Source: Chryseobacterium gleum
Lineage (GTDB): Bacteria; Bacteroidota; Bacteroidia; Flavobacteriales_D; Crocinitomicaceae
Direction: 5' to 3'
Length of the DNA: 37,620 nt
Assembly: GCA_945897755.1 (NCBI GenBank)
Contig: CAMDGH010000017.1
Location: forward strand, 1 to 37,620
Shown here piece after piece: positions 6,320 to 15,741 of the stretch; the stretch's first letter is position 1; every line of letters begins with the position of its first letter. The position numbers and the translations under genes were made by a program. Under the pieces are notes generated by a model. It worked only from the letters and a program-made list of their open reading frames with translations, did not search any database and was not told the origin of the DNA.

Positions 6320-7249
6320 ATGGCGAAAATACTCATTACAGGTGGAGCAGGATTTGTTCCAAGTTCAATGGCAGAAAAACTATTATTAGATCCATCAAAC
6401 TCAATTGTATTGATCGATAATTTTTTAACTGGTTTCAAAGAAAATATTCCAAACCATCCTAATTGTAAATTCATTAAAGGAGATGTAAACCAATACAATG
6501 ATATTGAGCCGATTATGTGCTCAAACCAATTTGATTACGTCTATCATTATGCAGCTGTTGTTGGAGTACAAAGAACACTTGATCATCCAATACAAGTGCT
6601 GGAAGACATTCAAGGATTTAAAAACATCTTAGACCTTTCCAAAAGTACAGGGGTAAAACGTGTATTCTTTTCATCTTCTTCAGAAGTATACGGAGAGCCT
6701 GTTCATTTACCTCAAAATGAGCATACTACACCTTTAAATTCAAGACTTCCATATGCGGTTGTTAAAAATGTTGGTGAATCTTACTTTAGGTCATATTATC
6801 AGGAATTTGGCCTTGAATACACCATATTCCGTTTTTTTAATACTTATGGACCAAAACAAAGTGATGATTTTGTAATTTCAAAATTCATGCGTGCAGCGAT
6901 GAAAGGAAATGACATTCCAATTTATGGAGATGGCTCACAAACAAGAACATTTTGTTACATCGATGACAACACCGATTTCTGTATCAACGCACTGAAGGAT
7001 AATTCAACAATCAACCAAGTGTTTAATGTAGGTAACGATATTATTTACACCATTTATGAATTAGCAAATCTAATCATCGAACGCACAGGATCAAGTTCTA
7101 AAATCATTCAATTACCCCCTTTGGAAGATGGTGACATGACAAGAAGACAACCCGACGTTACCAAAATGAAAAATATATTAAACCGGGATTTAGTTTCTTT
7201 AGAAAAAGGGATCGATAGGTTAATCGCATCAGGAAGATTTTCGAAATAA
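6320..7249 (+). CDS. NAD-dependent epimerase/dehydratase (UDP-glucuronate decarboxylase-like)
   Basis: Extended short-chain dehydrogenase acting on a nucleotide sugar; 309 residues. YxxxK is Tyr145/Lys149 (YAVVK), the serine block is FFSSSSEVYG (116-125), and the substrate portion FRFFNTYGP plus GSQTRTFCYIDD resembles UDP-xylose synthase and dTDP-glucose 4,6-dehydratase relatives. The nucleotide motif is unusual: GGAGFVPSS (8-16) has Pro14 where the family has the third glycine of GxxGxxG. Either the fold tolerates it or NAD binding is altered. It lies 43 bp after galE in the same direction, which suggests cell-surface sugar synthesis. The exact reaction is uncertain. Confidence 0.85.
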   Translation: MAKILITGGAGFVPSSMAEKLLLDPSNSIVLIDNFLTGFKENIPNHPNCKFIKGDVNQYNDIEPIMCSNQFDYVYHYAAVVGVQRTLDHPIQVLEDIQGFKNILDLSKSTGVKRVFFSSSSEVYGEPVHLPQNEHTTPLNSRLPYAVVKNVGESYFRSYYQEFGLEYTIFRFFNTYGPKQSDDFVISKFMRAAMKGNDIPIYGDGSQTRTFCYIDDNTDFCINALKDNSTINQVFNVGNDIIYTIYELANLIIERTGSSSKIIQLPPLEDGDMTRRQPDVTKMKNILNRDLVSLEKGIDRLIASGRFSK

Positions 7250-7296
7250 GAAATTAAAAAAAATAACGTATCTTTCATTCATAAAGAAATTACATT

Positions 7297-7932
7297 ATGA
7301 ATGAAACCTTAGTAGATGAACTCATAAAATTGGTTGTTGCTCTTATTGTAGGAGCAGTTATAGGGGCCGAAAGAGAGTACAAAAGTAAATCAGCTGGCTT
7401 TAGAACTGTGATTTTAATCACAATTGGTTCAACGATATTCACTATAGTTTCAAATCAAATCAGTTCAGATGGTCGATTAGCAGCCAATATTGTTACTGGC
7501 ATTGGATTTCTTGGAGCAGGGGCTATTTTTAGAGAAGGGATTAATGTTAAAGGACTTACGACTGCCACTACCATTTGGGTTGCATCAGCAATCGGAATGG
7601 CAATCGGGATAGGCAAGTACGAATTTGTGTTGGCAAGTCTAATTATGGTAATGCTGGTACTACTCAGTTTTACATGGATACAAAAACTTATAGAAAAGAA
7701 AAATAAGGTTGAAACCTATCACATTACCATTGATGCAAACCTAAAACAGAATCACCAATCTAATCTTGACGAACTATTTAAACAATCTGGCCTTAGGGCA
7801 AGTAGGGTGAAAAGCAAAAAAATAAACCATAAAAGGAAGCTCGAATATTTAGCATACGGACCATCAATAAACCACATAGAATTTGTAAAAACACTTTTTG
7901 AAACAAGCTATATTGTTGAATTTGAAACATAA
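7297..7932 (+). CDS. MgtC/SapB family inner-membrane protein
   Basis: The N-terminal part (about 1-135) has four to five membrane helices with the family signatures GAEREY (22-27), GIGFLGAGAIFR and GLTTATTIWVASAIG. The C-terminal part (about 140-211) is a soluble domain of ACT-like length. MgtC proteins are linked to growth at low magnesium and to regulation of other membrane proteins; they are not proven transporters. The length of 211 residues is normal for the family. The gene starts 47 bp after the preceding epimerase, with a near-consensus -7 element TATCTTTC at 7269-7276, so it may have its own promoter. It converges on the response-regulator gene. Confidence 0.9.
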   Translation: MNETLVDELIKLVVALIVGAVIGAEREYKSKSAGFRTVILITIGSTIFTIVSNQISSDGRLAANIVTGIGFLGAGAIFREGINVKGLTTATTIWVASAIGMAIGIGKYEFVLASLIMVMLVLLSFTWIQKLIEKKNKVETYHITIDANLKQNHQSNLDELFKQSGLRASRVKSKKINHKRKLEYLAYGPSINHIEFVKTLFETSYIVEFET

Positions 7933-7959
7933 TGAGTTGTCCCTTACGATTACTCATTA
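7930..7959. terminator. Possible shared terminator between convergent genes
   Basis: Inverted repeat TAATGAGT (7930-7937) / ACTCATTA (7952-7959) with a 14-base loop, overlapping the MgtC stop and lying just past the response-regulator stop at 7981. The stem is short and AT-rich and lacks a strong T run, so this is tentative. Confidence 0.3.
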
Positions 7960-7980
7960 AATTGAATGTGGTTAACTAAT

Positions 7981-8676
7981 TTACACATCTTTAAGCACTA
8001 ATTGAAATCCTTTTCCATGAATATTCATAATTTCAATGGAAGAATCCTCTTTCAAGAGCTTACGCAGTTTTGCAATATAAACATCCATACTTCGACCATT
8101 GAAATAATTGTCATCACCCCATATAGCCCTAAGTGTTGCCTGTCGATCTATAACTTCATTTTGATTTCGGGTTAGCATATCCAAAAGTTGACTTTCTTTT
8201 GTGGTTAATTTGATGGTTTCGATAGGTGTTTCTAAAATACGTTTATGAGGATCGTAATATAAACTTCCGATTTTCCGCTTATCTAAGCGTTGGTGGATAA
8301 AAGTTGATGTACGTCTTAAAATAGCTTCTATCCGCATTAATAATTCATCCATCGAAAAAGGCTTAGTCATATAATCATCAGCACCAAGGGCAAATGCTTT
8401 TAATTTATCTTGTTCCATTGTTTTTGCTGTTAGAAATAAGATAGGTACTTGTTTATTAATTTCACGTATTTCTTTAGCTACCGAAAAACCATCCATTAAA
8501 GGCATCATTACATCAAAAATACAAAAATCGAATACCGCATTATTATATGCTTCAAGTGCAAGCTTTCCATTCCTAACTAATTGAACATGATACAATTTCG
8601 ACGTTAGAAAACGGGATAACAAAAGCCCTAAATTTTCATCATCTTCTGCTAGTAAAATACGTTGTTTTTGAGCCAT
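7981..8676 (-). CDS. OmpR-family response regulator (RprY-like)
   Basis: DNA-binding response regulator, 231 residues. The receiver domain (1-120) has the acidic pair Asp12/Asp13, phospho-acceptor Asp55 (FDVMMP), Thr83 and Lys105 (TKPFS). The C-terminal winged-helix effector (about 135-231) has KLTTKESQLLDML and RSMDVYIAKLRKLL, typical of the OmpR/PhoB group. It starts 4 bp after the histidine-kinase stop, so the two are co-transcribed and presumably partners. The kinase-then-regulator order resembles RprXY of Bacteroides. The controlled genes are not evident here. Confidence 0.94.
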   Translation of the reverse strand: MAQKQRILLAEDDENLGLLLSRFLTSKLYHVQLVRNGKLALEAYNNAVFDFCIFDVMMPLMDGFSVAKEIREINKQVPILFLTAKTMEQDKLKAFALGADDYMTKPFSMDELLMRIEAILRRTSTFIHQRLDKRKIGSLYYDPHKRILETPIETIKLTTKESQLLDMLTRNQNEVIDRQATLRAIWGDDNYFNGRSMDVYIAKLRKLLKEDSSIEIMNIHGKGFQLVLKDV

Positions 8677-8680
8677 TTTT

Positions 8681-10324
8681 TTAATAGTTTAAATTAATAG
8701 TATTTGAATCATCTGGAAAAACGATGCTAAAAGTAGAGCCTTTACCTAAGTCGCTTTGAGCAATTACCTCCCAAGTGTGCATAGATACAATTGATTTCAC
8801 ATAACTTAACCCTAACCCAAACCCTTTAACATTATGCACATTTCCAGTCGGAACACGATATAGTTTATCAAAAACCTTGCCTATATGTTCTTTTGATATG
8901 CCGATACCATTATCTTTAATCGACAAGCGCAAGAATCCTGATTCTTGGGTTAGAGAAATGACAATAGTTGGGGAACTTTTACTGTATTTTATAGCGTTAT
9001 CTAACAAATTAGATATCATGTTCGTAGTATGCATCCTATCTCCTCTAATATACAATTCTTTACCCTCAAATTGTTCAATTAAATTCCCTTCCAAAGAACG
9101 CATTCTAAACTTAATGTTAGCAGATAACTCCCTCAATAAATGAGTCAAATTAATTATTTCTAAATTTAAAATCAGATCATTCCGATCTATAGAAGCGCTT
9201 TGTAATATCTTCTCTACTAAATTTTCTAACCGTTTATTTTCTTGAACAATCATAGTAACAAAGGGGGCTGATTGGCTATACTCTTCCCCAATCAAATCTG
9301 GGTCTTTTAATGCTTGACACGCCAGCGAAATAGTTGAAATGGGAGTCTTAAATTCATGCGTCATGTTTGAAATAAACTCATTTTTCAATTCACTCATTTT
9401 TTTTTGGGTTAAAATTGTCTTAAATAAATAAGAGATTGAGAATAAAATAAAGAGAACTAAAAGTAAAGAAACACTTAACATAAGCCCCATTTCTTTTAAT
9501 AAATAATTCTTTTTGGAAGGGAATTTTAAATACAATACCAATTTTTCGTCTAATATATTAGAGGGAAACAAACTGCTGTGTGTTGCAAAACTTGTGTCAA
9601 GAGATACGTGATAATGACCAATTGATTCCTTACTAGATACGCGTGCTCCATTTTCCTTTAATACAACAAAATGAAAATCTGAAGGTAATTTATCTGACCT
9701 TGTTTCAAAAGCTATAATTGAATCTAAAAACCTCAAGTTTACGCGATCATGAGGTAAAACCAAATCATTTTCTTTGAATGCCTGAATCAACATTTCATTA
9801 ATTATTTTAGACTTTTTAAATAATTGTTGCATCACGCGTTGATCTAATTGTAAAGACATTTGATGATGAGAAGAATGTCTCCTTTTTGACACATCGGATT
9901 GAAACAATTCTTTCAATTCACGAATATCTTTCACCATAATATTATGCTGTGTCTTCAATCCTGATAATGTATCAAAAGAAGTTCCTTCAATGAGTAAGTA
10001 ATTTACGGGTACATTTGCTTCCAAAATAGAAGTGTCATGAATGGAAATAGTTTCCTTCGCTGTCAGTAAACTCTGAAATTCTTTTTTTAAAATATCTTTA
10101 TACTCTGTGCTAATATCCTTTTTTACTGTGTGGATATATTTTCTTAATTCTAGTGCTTTTTCATGACGTATTGCAATACGCTCTACTAAAACCTCAACAT
10201 TCGACTTAAACTTTGCATTCGTTCTATCGTAGAGTTGGCTTACTTGAAAAAATTGAATCAATAGGAGTGAAATCATTGCCAAAGCAACAACAAAAAACAA
10301 CGGATTAATTCTTTTTTTTTTCAT
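8681..10324 (-). CDS. Membrane sensor histidine kinase (RprX-like)
   Basis: 547-residue sensor kinase. One membrane helix near 8-26 and another near 280-300 frame a periplasmic sensor region of about 250 residues that matches no domain I recognise. The HisKA domain carries the phosphorylated His323 in SNMTHEFKTPIST. The ATPase domain shows the N box (LLDNAIKYS, 440-448), G1 (DNGIG, 471-475) and G2 (GFGLGLS, 501-507). No HAMP domain is obvious between the second helix and the H box. The gene is first in a two-gene operon with the response regulator. A -7-like TAATTTTA at 10338-10345 (minus) could drive it. Confidence 0.94.
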   Translation of the reverse strand: MKKKRINPLFFVVALAMISLLLIQFFQVSQLYDRTNAKFKSNVEVLVERIAIRHEKALELRKYIHTVKKDISTEYKDILKKEFQSLLTAKETISIHDTSILEANVPVNYLLIEGTSFDTLSGLKTQHNIMVKDIRELKELFQSDVSKRRHSSHHQMSLQLDQRVMQQLFKKSKIINEMLIQAFKENDLVLPHDRVNLRFLDSIIAFETRSDKLPSDFHFVVLKENGARVSSKESIGHYHVSLDTSFATHSSLFPSNILDEKLVLYLKFPSKKNYLLKEMGLMLSVSLLLVLFILFSISYLFKTILTQKKMSELKNEFISNMTHEFKTPISTISLACQALKDPDLIGEEYSQSAPFVTMIVQENKRLENLVEKILQSASIDRNDLILNLEIINLTHLLRELSANIKFRMRSLEGNLIEQFEGKELYIRGDRMHTTNMISNLLDNAIKYSKSSPTIVISLTQESGFLRLSIKDNGIGISKEHIGKVFDKLYRVPTGNVHNVKGFGLGLSYVKSIVSMHTWEVIAQSDLGKGSTFSIVFPDDSNTINLNY

Positions 10325-10399
10325 AAAGTAAAAAAACTAAAATTACGTTTATTTGTAAAGTATAACGATGAGATTAACTTAATTTAACGAGAATAAAAG

Positions 10400-13300
10400 C
10401 TACATAAAATTTAACTTCCAACCACGATCAATCAACACACGATGAAATAAAACAAACTCATCCACATTTTTGATAGATTCATGAATTGAAATGAATGTCA
10501 AATTATGATCTGAAATAAATGGTTTTATTCCGAAAGGAAAGAATGATTCAGTAGGTATTGGTGTCTCTAAAGATGATAAAAAAAGACGTAATAAATGAAT
10601 GGACTCATTTGAACTATGCCGAAAATCAGTAGATCTTAATGATGTAACTATAATCATTTTATGTTTGGCACGTGAAAACAAGACATTCAGACGACGGTGC
10701 CCATTTATTCGATTTAATGGGCCCATGCGCAGTTGGAATTTATCGGCAGAATTACGTGCATAACCAATAGAAATGATAAGTACATCACACTCTTCACCCT
10801 GAACATGCTCTAGGGATTTGAAAAAACCAATACCTGTTAATTGTTGATTAATAATAAATTCTTGAGAGGGAATTGAAAGTGCATTCCATATTTCATCTAA
10901 CTGAGATTGCGAAAAAGCTACCACTCCCAATGACCTGTTTTTCAATCGATAAGTATCTACTTGTTTGGCGACCTGAATTGCTTCTTCCTTATTTACCCTA
11001 TCTAAAAAACGAGCTGATGGAAGATAGATTGTTTCAATTGGGTTGTCCTGAACAAAATAAGATGGAAAAGCGATGAGTGAATTAGAATAAAAATAACGGT
11101 TAGAAAACTGAAATAATGCAGGATGTTGACTTCTATAATGGTGCTTTAATACAACTGTTGGTAAGTAATATGTAGCTTGTTGTAATAGATCTATTTGATC
11201 TCCTTTAGATGAAAAATAATACATTGGTGACATTTGTTGACTATCGCCACAAATCATAATGCGTTTAGCGCGCTGCAATGCTCCTAAAGAATTGACAAAC
11301 GGAATTTGACTAGCTTCATCAAAAATGACAACATCCACTTGATTTGATGAAAGCGGGAAAAAACTGGCTAATTGATGAGGGGTAAGTAACCATGTAGGGT
11401 GAAGTAAATCTATCCATAACCGTGCATCTGAATCTAATAACTGACGAATGGATAGGGAATGACGTGTTTTAGAAAATTCTGCAGCCAATATCCGCTTACC
11501 AAACTGAAGACGTTTTTTTAATGTCTTTTGAACTTCATTCAATTTAGAAGTTGAAGTGAGTATAAGCTGATGAAAATCAAAAAATTTACGCGCTTGATTG
11601 TAGCGTATATGATCGGCAAATAAAATTTGCTCTTCCGATGATAAGGTTGAAATTTCAGTTGCTAATTCGGAAAGTATTGAACCATTGTAATTTTCTAATT
11701 CTGGCAATAAAGTTTCAAGCCTTGTCCATGCAGATTTTATAATTGATAATTCAAGCGATTTATAATCAAGATGATCTACAAGACATTGATACCAAAATGA
11801 GGTCAAAGAATTTAACAATGGATTTACAAAAATGAATGTGTCCTTATGGTTGTCTAACTTTTCAAAAAATAGACTAAAATCAAAATCATTGATTGGGAAG
11901 TGAAAGTGAGTATCAATTGCTCTATGTAAATCACTAAATAATGAACCTGAATTTAAATAAGTCAAACGCTCACTTTCTGGAAAATCTAATACAATACTAA
12001 TTAAACTCGTGCTTTCTTTTGAAATTTGTTCGATCAGAAATTGTATCAAAGGTATTTCTTGATTTGGAGAATGAATGCCAAGCATATGTAACTGCTGCGT
12101 AAGCTGATTCAACTTGACATGGTGTAACAAATGTTTTTTTGTAATCCCGAGCAGCTTTAATACAGAATCTTTTTCGACAATCAACTCTTTTGATAAGCGT
12201 TTTAACAAGCGATTTCGTTTCCACCAAACGGCATTTGTAATACAATCCATCCATTCATTAACCTGAAGTAAAGAAGGTTTAATTGGCCAAAAAGGAAAAT
12301 CATCATATTGCAGTTGATCTCTTAGCCTATAGTAATCTCTGCAAAGTCGTTGAAATTTTAAAATCGATTTTTCAGTAAATAAAAGTGTAAAATAAGGCTT
12401 ATTACGTTCATTTTCAACCAACTGAACTAAACTAGAAATACGTTGATGGTGTGTTAATTGACTTATGGTAGTGCAATTGAATAATTGGCGCGCTATTCTG
12501 ATTTTTGGAAGAAAATTACCTAAAAATAGCAAATAATCAGTTTTAAAAAAAGATTGCTTAATATATTGAAAAGGAATAGAAGCTTCTTTATTTTCATAAA
12601 AAACGGACAAATTAGGACTCAAAGAGAACCATTCCGAAAACTGAACTGTCGGATAAATAAGTTCTTTCCCTGAAAACACCTTGTCTTTTGAAATGGCTTT
12701 CAAGCGTGTATAAGATAAACCACCCAATATGTCACTTGCGTTTAATTTATCTAAGATTGATTGTAATTTAAACTTCTTATCGTTACTTAAATTTAAAATT
12801 GCACGCGGCACTACATGATCTTTATCTAAGATTTCCCAAGTCAACCTCAACGAATTTATTAGATCACGTGTTTTACATCCATGCTTACCTAAAAATACAA
12901 ATTGTGCTAAGCCTAAGGATTTCATTTTTGAATATATAACAGCTAACGCTGTTGACTTTTCTGAAATAACCAAGTGAGAAGTTGAATCATAAATAAAAGT
13001 CGCTAATAAATTTACAATCATCAACGATTTACCTGTTCCAGGGGGACCCTGAACAATAAGATTTTCTTTTGAAAAAGAGTTGATAACAGCTGCTTGATCT
13101 GGATCCAAAGGAAGTACAAATTGACTTGTAATTTCGATGGGTTGAATTTCTTGATCCAACTCTCCACAGAGTTGTTTGATTAGTAAACTCGGTTCCTCTT
13201 TGAGTAAACATTCAACTTCTTTCATCAAAGAAAAACGGTGGTGATGAAAATTCCCAACAATAATATTTTCAATCCATTTATGAGAAGAACCATCTTCAAA

Positions 13301-13750
13301 AAAAGAATCTACCATATCCCTAACAGCTGATTCATCGGTATATTCAGTAATTACGCATCCTAATTCCCCCATTATTTTAATAAAAAATGGGTTTAAAAAT
13401 ATCGCTTCAATGTCTGGAATTAGTTGAAACTGTTGTTTTCTATTTATCCATCGTGCAACTAAAGGAACAAGAACTATAGGAGTTGTAACCTGTTGATTTC
13501 CGTTGATTAACCATGACAACTGAAGAGTTGAACAACATAAGGTGGGAGCTTGAGAAAATTGAATAGACGCAAAATGTTGAGTTAATATTCTCTTCCATGA
13601 CGGATCCGATGTAAACTGATGAGAATCAGAAGGAAAATGCTCTATCTGATATAAAAAATGATTAGACAAAGCACAATCTACAAGAATATCATTAGTAGGA
13701 ATTGAAATTAAAGAAGCGTATTGATTTTCTAAAAAAGAATTAAAATCCAT
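10400..13750 (-). CDS. Superfamily 1 (DNA2/NAM7-like) helicase
   Basis: 1116-residue ATP-dependent helicase of the UPF1/DNA2/NAM7 group. Motifs in order: Q motif region LPLDPDQAAVI (213-223), Walker A GPPGTGKS (235-242), Walker B VVIFDEASQIP (807-817), motif III GDSQQMSP (835-842), motif IV HHYRSQHP (870-877), then GEECDVLIISIGYAR and RRLNVLFSRAKHK (V and VI) near the C-terminus. About 560 residues, largely helical and unconserved to my eye, separate motifs I and II, which fits the 1B/1C insertions of this group. No nuclease motif is visible at the C-terminus, unlike many large relatives. It is monocistronic, with a -7 element TATCTTTG at 13836-13843. Roles in repair, RNA processing or defence are all possible. 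Confidence 0.88.
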   Translation of the reverse strand: MDFNSFLENQYASLISIPTNDILVDCALSNHFLYQIEHFPSDSHQFTSDPSWKRILTQHFASIQFSQAPTLCCSTLQLSWLINGNQQVTTPIVLVPLVARWINRKQQFQLIPDIEAIFLNPFFIKIMGELGCVITEYTDESAVRDMVDSFFEDGSSHKWIENIIVGNFHHHRFSLMKEVECLLKEEPSLLIKQLCGELDQEIQPIEITSQFVLPLDPDQAAVINSFSKENLIVQGPPGTGKSLMIVNLLATFIYDSTSHLVISEKSTALAVIYSKMKSLGLAQFVFLGKHGCKTRDLINSLRLTWEILDKDHVVPRAILNLSNDKKFKLQSILDKLNASDILGGLSYTRLKAISKDKVFSGKELIYPTVQFSEWFSLSPNLSVFYENKEASIPFQYIKQSFFKTDYLLFLGNFLPKIRIARQLFNCTTISQLTHHQRISSLVQLVENERNKPYFTLLFTEKSILKFQRLCRDYYRLRDQLQYDDFPFWPIKPSLLQVNEWMDCITNAVWWKRNRLLKRLSKELIVEKDSVLKLLGITKKHLLHHVKLNQLTQQLHMLGIHSPNQEIPLIQFLIEQISKESTSLISIVLDFPESERLTYLNSGSLFSDLHRAIDTHFHFPINDFDFSLFFEKLDNHKDTFIFVNPLLNSLTSFWYQCLVDHLDYKSLELSIIKSAWTRLETLLPELENYNGSILSELATEISTLSSEEQILFADHIRYNQARKFFDFHQLILTSTSKLNEVQKTLKKRLQFGKRILAAEFSKTRHSLSIRQLLDSDARLWIDLLHPTWLLTPHQLASFFPLSSNQVDVVIFDEASQIPFVNSLGALQRAKRIMICGDSQQMSPMYYFSSKGDQIDLLQQATYYLPTVVLKHHYRSQHPALFQFSNRYFYSNSLIAFPSYFVQDNPIETIYLPSARFLDRVNKEEAIQVAKQVDTYRLKNRSLGVVAFSQSQLDEIWNALSIPSQEFIINQQLTGIGFFKSLEHVQGEECDVLIISIGYARNSADKFQLRMGPLNRINGHRRLNVLFSRAKHKMIIVTSLRSTDFRHSSNESIHLLRLFLSSLETPIPTESFFPFGIKPFISDHNLTFISIHESIKNVDEFVLFHRVLIDRGWKLNFM

Positions 13751-13835
13751 ATAAAATGATATTCAATCAAATAAATTAGTCGAACAACGAATCGCTATAA
13801 ATCAACAGAGACAACTGAAATGATTACACTAATTC

Positions 13836-13843
13836 CAAAGATA
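13836..13843 (-). promoter_or_regulatory. Helicase promoter -7 element
   Basis: Minus-strand TATCTTTG is a perfect match to TAnnTTTG. A TTTA lies about 17 bp upstream in place of the usual TTTG. The predicted leader to the ATG at 13750 is about 80 bases. Confidence 0.4.
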
Positions 13844-14088
13844 GAAATAATCATTGTTTTTAAAGCAGTATAAGTACAACTAAAAAAGTGTAACCCATCA
13901 ATCGTAATTTTAAGTCGCTTTTTTATCCTTGTAACGTAAAAAATCAATAATAATAGAAGGTCTAATGGAATGAAAATAAGTCAATCACAAAACGATAGCA
14001 AGTTATAATATCCTCTAGAATCTCGTTATGAGAAAAGCGCTAATTTGAGTTAATTAAGTTTGGCATGAAAAAATAACCAAATTAAAAC

Positions 14089-14096
14089 TAACTTTG
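14089..14096 (+). promoter_or_regulatory. Lipoprotein-gene promoter -7 element
   Basis: TAACTTTG is a perfect TAnnTTTG match, 85 bp before the ATG at 14182. A TTTG at 14059-14062 is 26 bp upstream, longer than the usual 19-20 bp, so only the -7 element is well supported. Confidence 0.35.
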
Positions 14097-14181
14097 AATA
14101 AGAAATTTACATACTGAAAAAATAAAAGCATGTAAATAATTCAATTACAAATTGATAAGAATAATTAAGTTGTAAAAATCA

Positions 14182-15738
14182 ATGATTAAGTATTTAGCAT
14201 TAAGCTGCATAAGCATTTATATCTTTACTTCATGTGCTTTGCAAGGAAGTATAAGTGGGGGTCCACAGGACAAAAAACCGCCTGTTTACAGTCCTACAGA
14301 GAGTAATCCACCCGCAAATACAATTCATTTCAAAGAAAAAGAGATTAAACTCAAATTTGACGAGTTTTTTAAATTAAATAATCCGTCCCAAACAATATCA
14401 GTCATTCCAAATTCAATTAAAATAAATGCCCTAGCACACGATAAAACACTTCATCTTAGCATTATAGGAGAATTAGATTCATCTACCACCTATGCAATAT
14501 ATATGAATAAAACAATACAAGATATTCACGAAGGAAACGATTCATTACTTAGCTATGTTTTTTCAACGGGATCATTTATAGATTCTCTTGCATATCGAGG
14601 AAAAGTAATAGATGCTTTTACTCGAAAACCAATCGAAAAAAGCATTGTAGGATTAATCCCAAAAGACAGTGCGTTCACAACTAAAGTTCATTATTTTACA
14701 AGTACTTCAAAACAAGGGGAATTTAACTTGAATTACCTTAAAAAAGGAGAATATAAATTAGTTGCTTTCAACGATAAAAACAATAATCTAAAGATTGACC
14801 CGCAAGAAGAAGTTGCATTTAAAACTTTACCGATTTCACTCGATCAAAAAACAAACGACTCAATAGCACTTAATTTCTTCACCCCAACACCAAAAAAACA
14901 ATACAAATCAGTAACTTTTAAAGGCCCTGCTCAGATAAACATCATTGGCAACCAAAGCCTTACTGATTCTGAAATTTCTATTAACGGAATAACAATTCCT
15001 CCATCTCAACGTTATTTCTTTCGCAATGACTCCTTACAAATCATCAGTTCAAGCATACTCAGTGACACTAGTATTGTAATCATTAAAAACAATAAATACG
15101 CAGATACAATTATTTTAAAAACAAAACTCAAAGAAAGAATAAAGGCGCCTTCATTATCTTATCTTCCATATGTAATAGGAAATCCATTAGAGCTCTTTTT
15201 TTCTGATAGTATTTTATCGATTCAATTAGATTCAATAATCGTATTAATTGATAGTATCCCTATCGAATATAAAATGCTCAAAAAAGAAACAAATAGGCTT
15301 ACCCTTTCCTTCATTCCAAAAAAAGACCTAAAAAAAATCACTTTAAAAATTAATCCAAATGGCATTCTATTTTCAAACTTTAAAGGTGATTATAGCTCCA
15401 TTACAAAAATAAATCCCCCCGATAAAAATGATTTAGGAAGCATTAAATTAAAACTTGACTCGATAAAAACAGGGACAATACTCCAACTTCTAAAAAACAA
15501 CCAAGAAATAGCCAAAACAATAAAAAAAAGCAATGAATGGCTTATCAATGATCTAGTAAAAGGAGAATACAGCTTACGTTTAATCATGGACGAAAATAAT
15601 AACGGAATATGGGATACGGGGTCTATATCAGAGCTTCGTCAACCCGAAGAAGTAAGGTACCTTAACAAGCCTTTATTGGCAAGAGCAAATTGGGAAATTG
15701 AAGTTACACTATCCCCTACTCATTTTAATTTTAAATAG
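14182..15738 (+). CDS. Ig-like domain (Big_5-type) lipoprotein
   Basis: Envelope lipoprotein of 518 residues. The N-terminus ends in IFTSC (Cys18 as lipid site) and is followed by a Gly/Ser/Pro-rich linker. Residues about 35-135 form a bacterial Ig-like domain seen at the start of many Bacteroidota lipoproteins (PPANT..F..DEFFKL..P..TYAIYMNKTI..). Residues 198-209 (DKNNNLKIDPQE) fit an EF-hand-like calcium loop, and a similar MDENNNGIWDTG occurs near the C-terminus. Function is unknown; surface or periplasmic display with calcium-stabilised repeats is a reasonable inference. It is followed 3 bp later by a membrane-protein gene with a GTG start, so the two probably form an operon. Confidence 0.8.
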   Translation: MIKYLALSCISIYIFTSCALQGSISGGPQDKKPPVYSPTESNPPANTIHFKEKEIKLKFDEFFKLNNPSQTISVIPNSIKINALAHDKTLHLSIIGELDSSTTYAIYMNKTIQDIHEGNDSLLSYVFSTGSFIDSLAYRGKVIDAFTRKPIEKSIVGLIPKDSAFTTKVHYFTSTSKQGEFNLNYLKKGEYKLVAFNDKNNNLKIDPQEEVAFKTLPISLDQKTNDSIALNFFTPTPKKQYKSVTFKGPAQINIIGNQSLTDSEISINGITIPPSQRYFFRNDSLQIISSSILSDTSIVIIKNNKYADTIILKTKLKERIKAPSLSYLPYVIGNPLELFFSDSILSIQLDSIIVLIDSIPIEYKMLKKETNRLTLSFIPKKDLKKITLKINPNGILFSNFKGDYSSITKINPPDKNDLGSIKLKLDSIKTGTILQLLKNNQEIAKTIKKSNEWLINDLVKGEYSLRLIMDENNNGIWDTGSISELRQPEEVRYLNKPLLARANWEIEVTLSPTHFNFK

Positions 15739-15741
15739 AAC

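Larger units (their letters stand above)
13751..14181. other. Divergent intergenic region (helicase / Ig-like lipoprotein)
   Basis: 431 bp without a supported gene. It holds one perfect -7 element for each flanking gene (listed separately). No convincing hairpin, repeat or small RNA signal was seen in the centre. The composition is like the surrounding spacers. Confidence 0.5.

Noticed and set aside
10873-11076. Short frames opposite or within the helicase gene (also at 11997-12254 and 13029-13211)
   Set aside because: They lie inside a helicase gene with complete motifs and show no protein-like features of their own.
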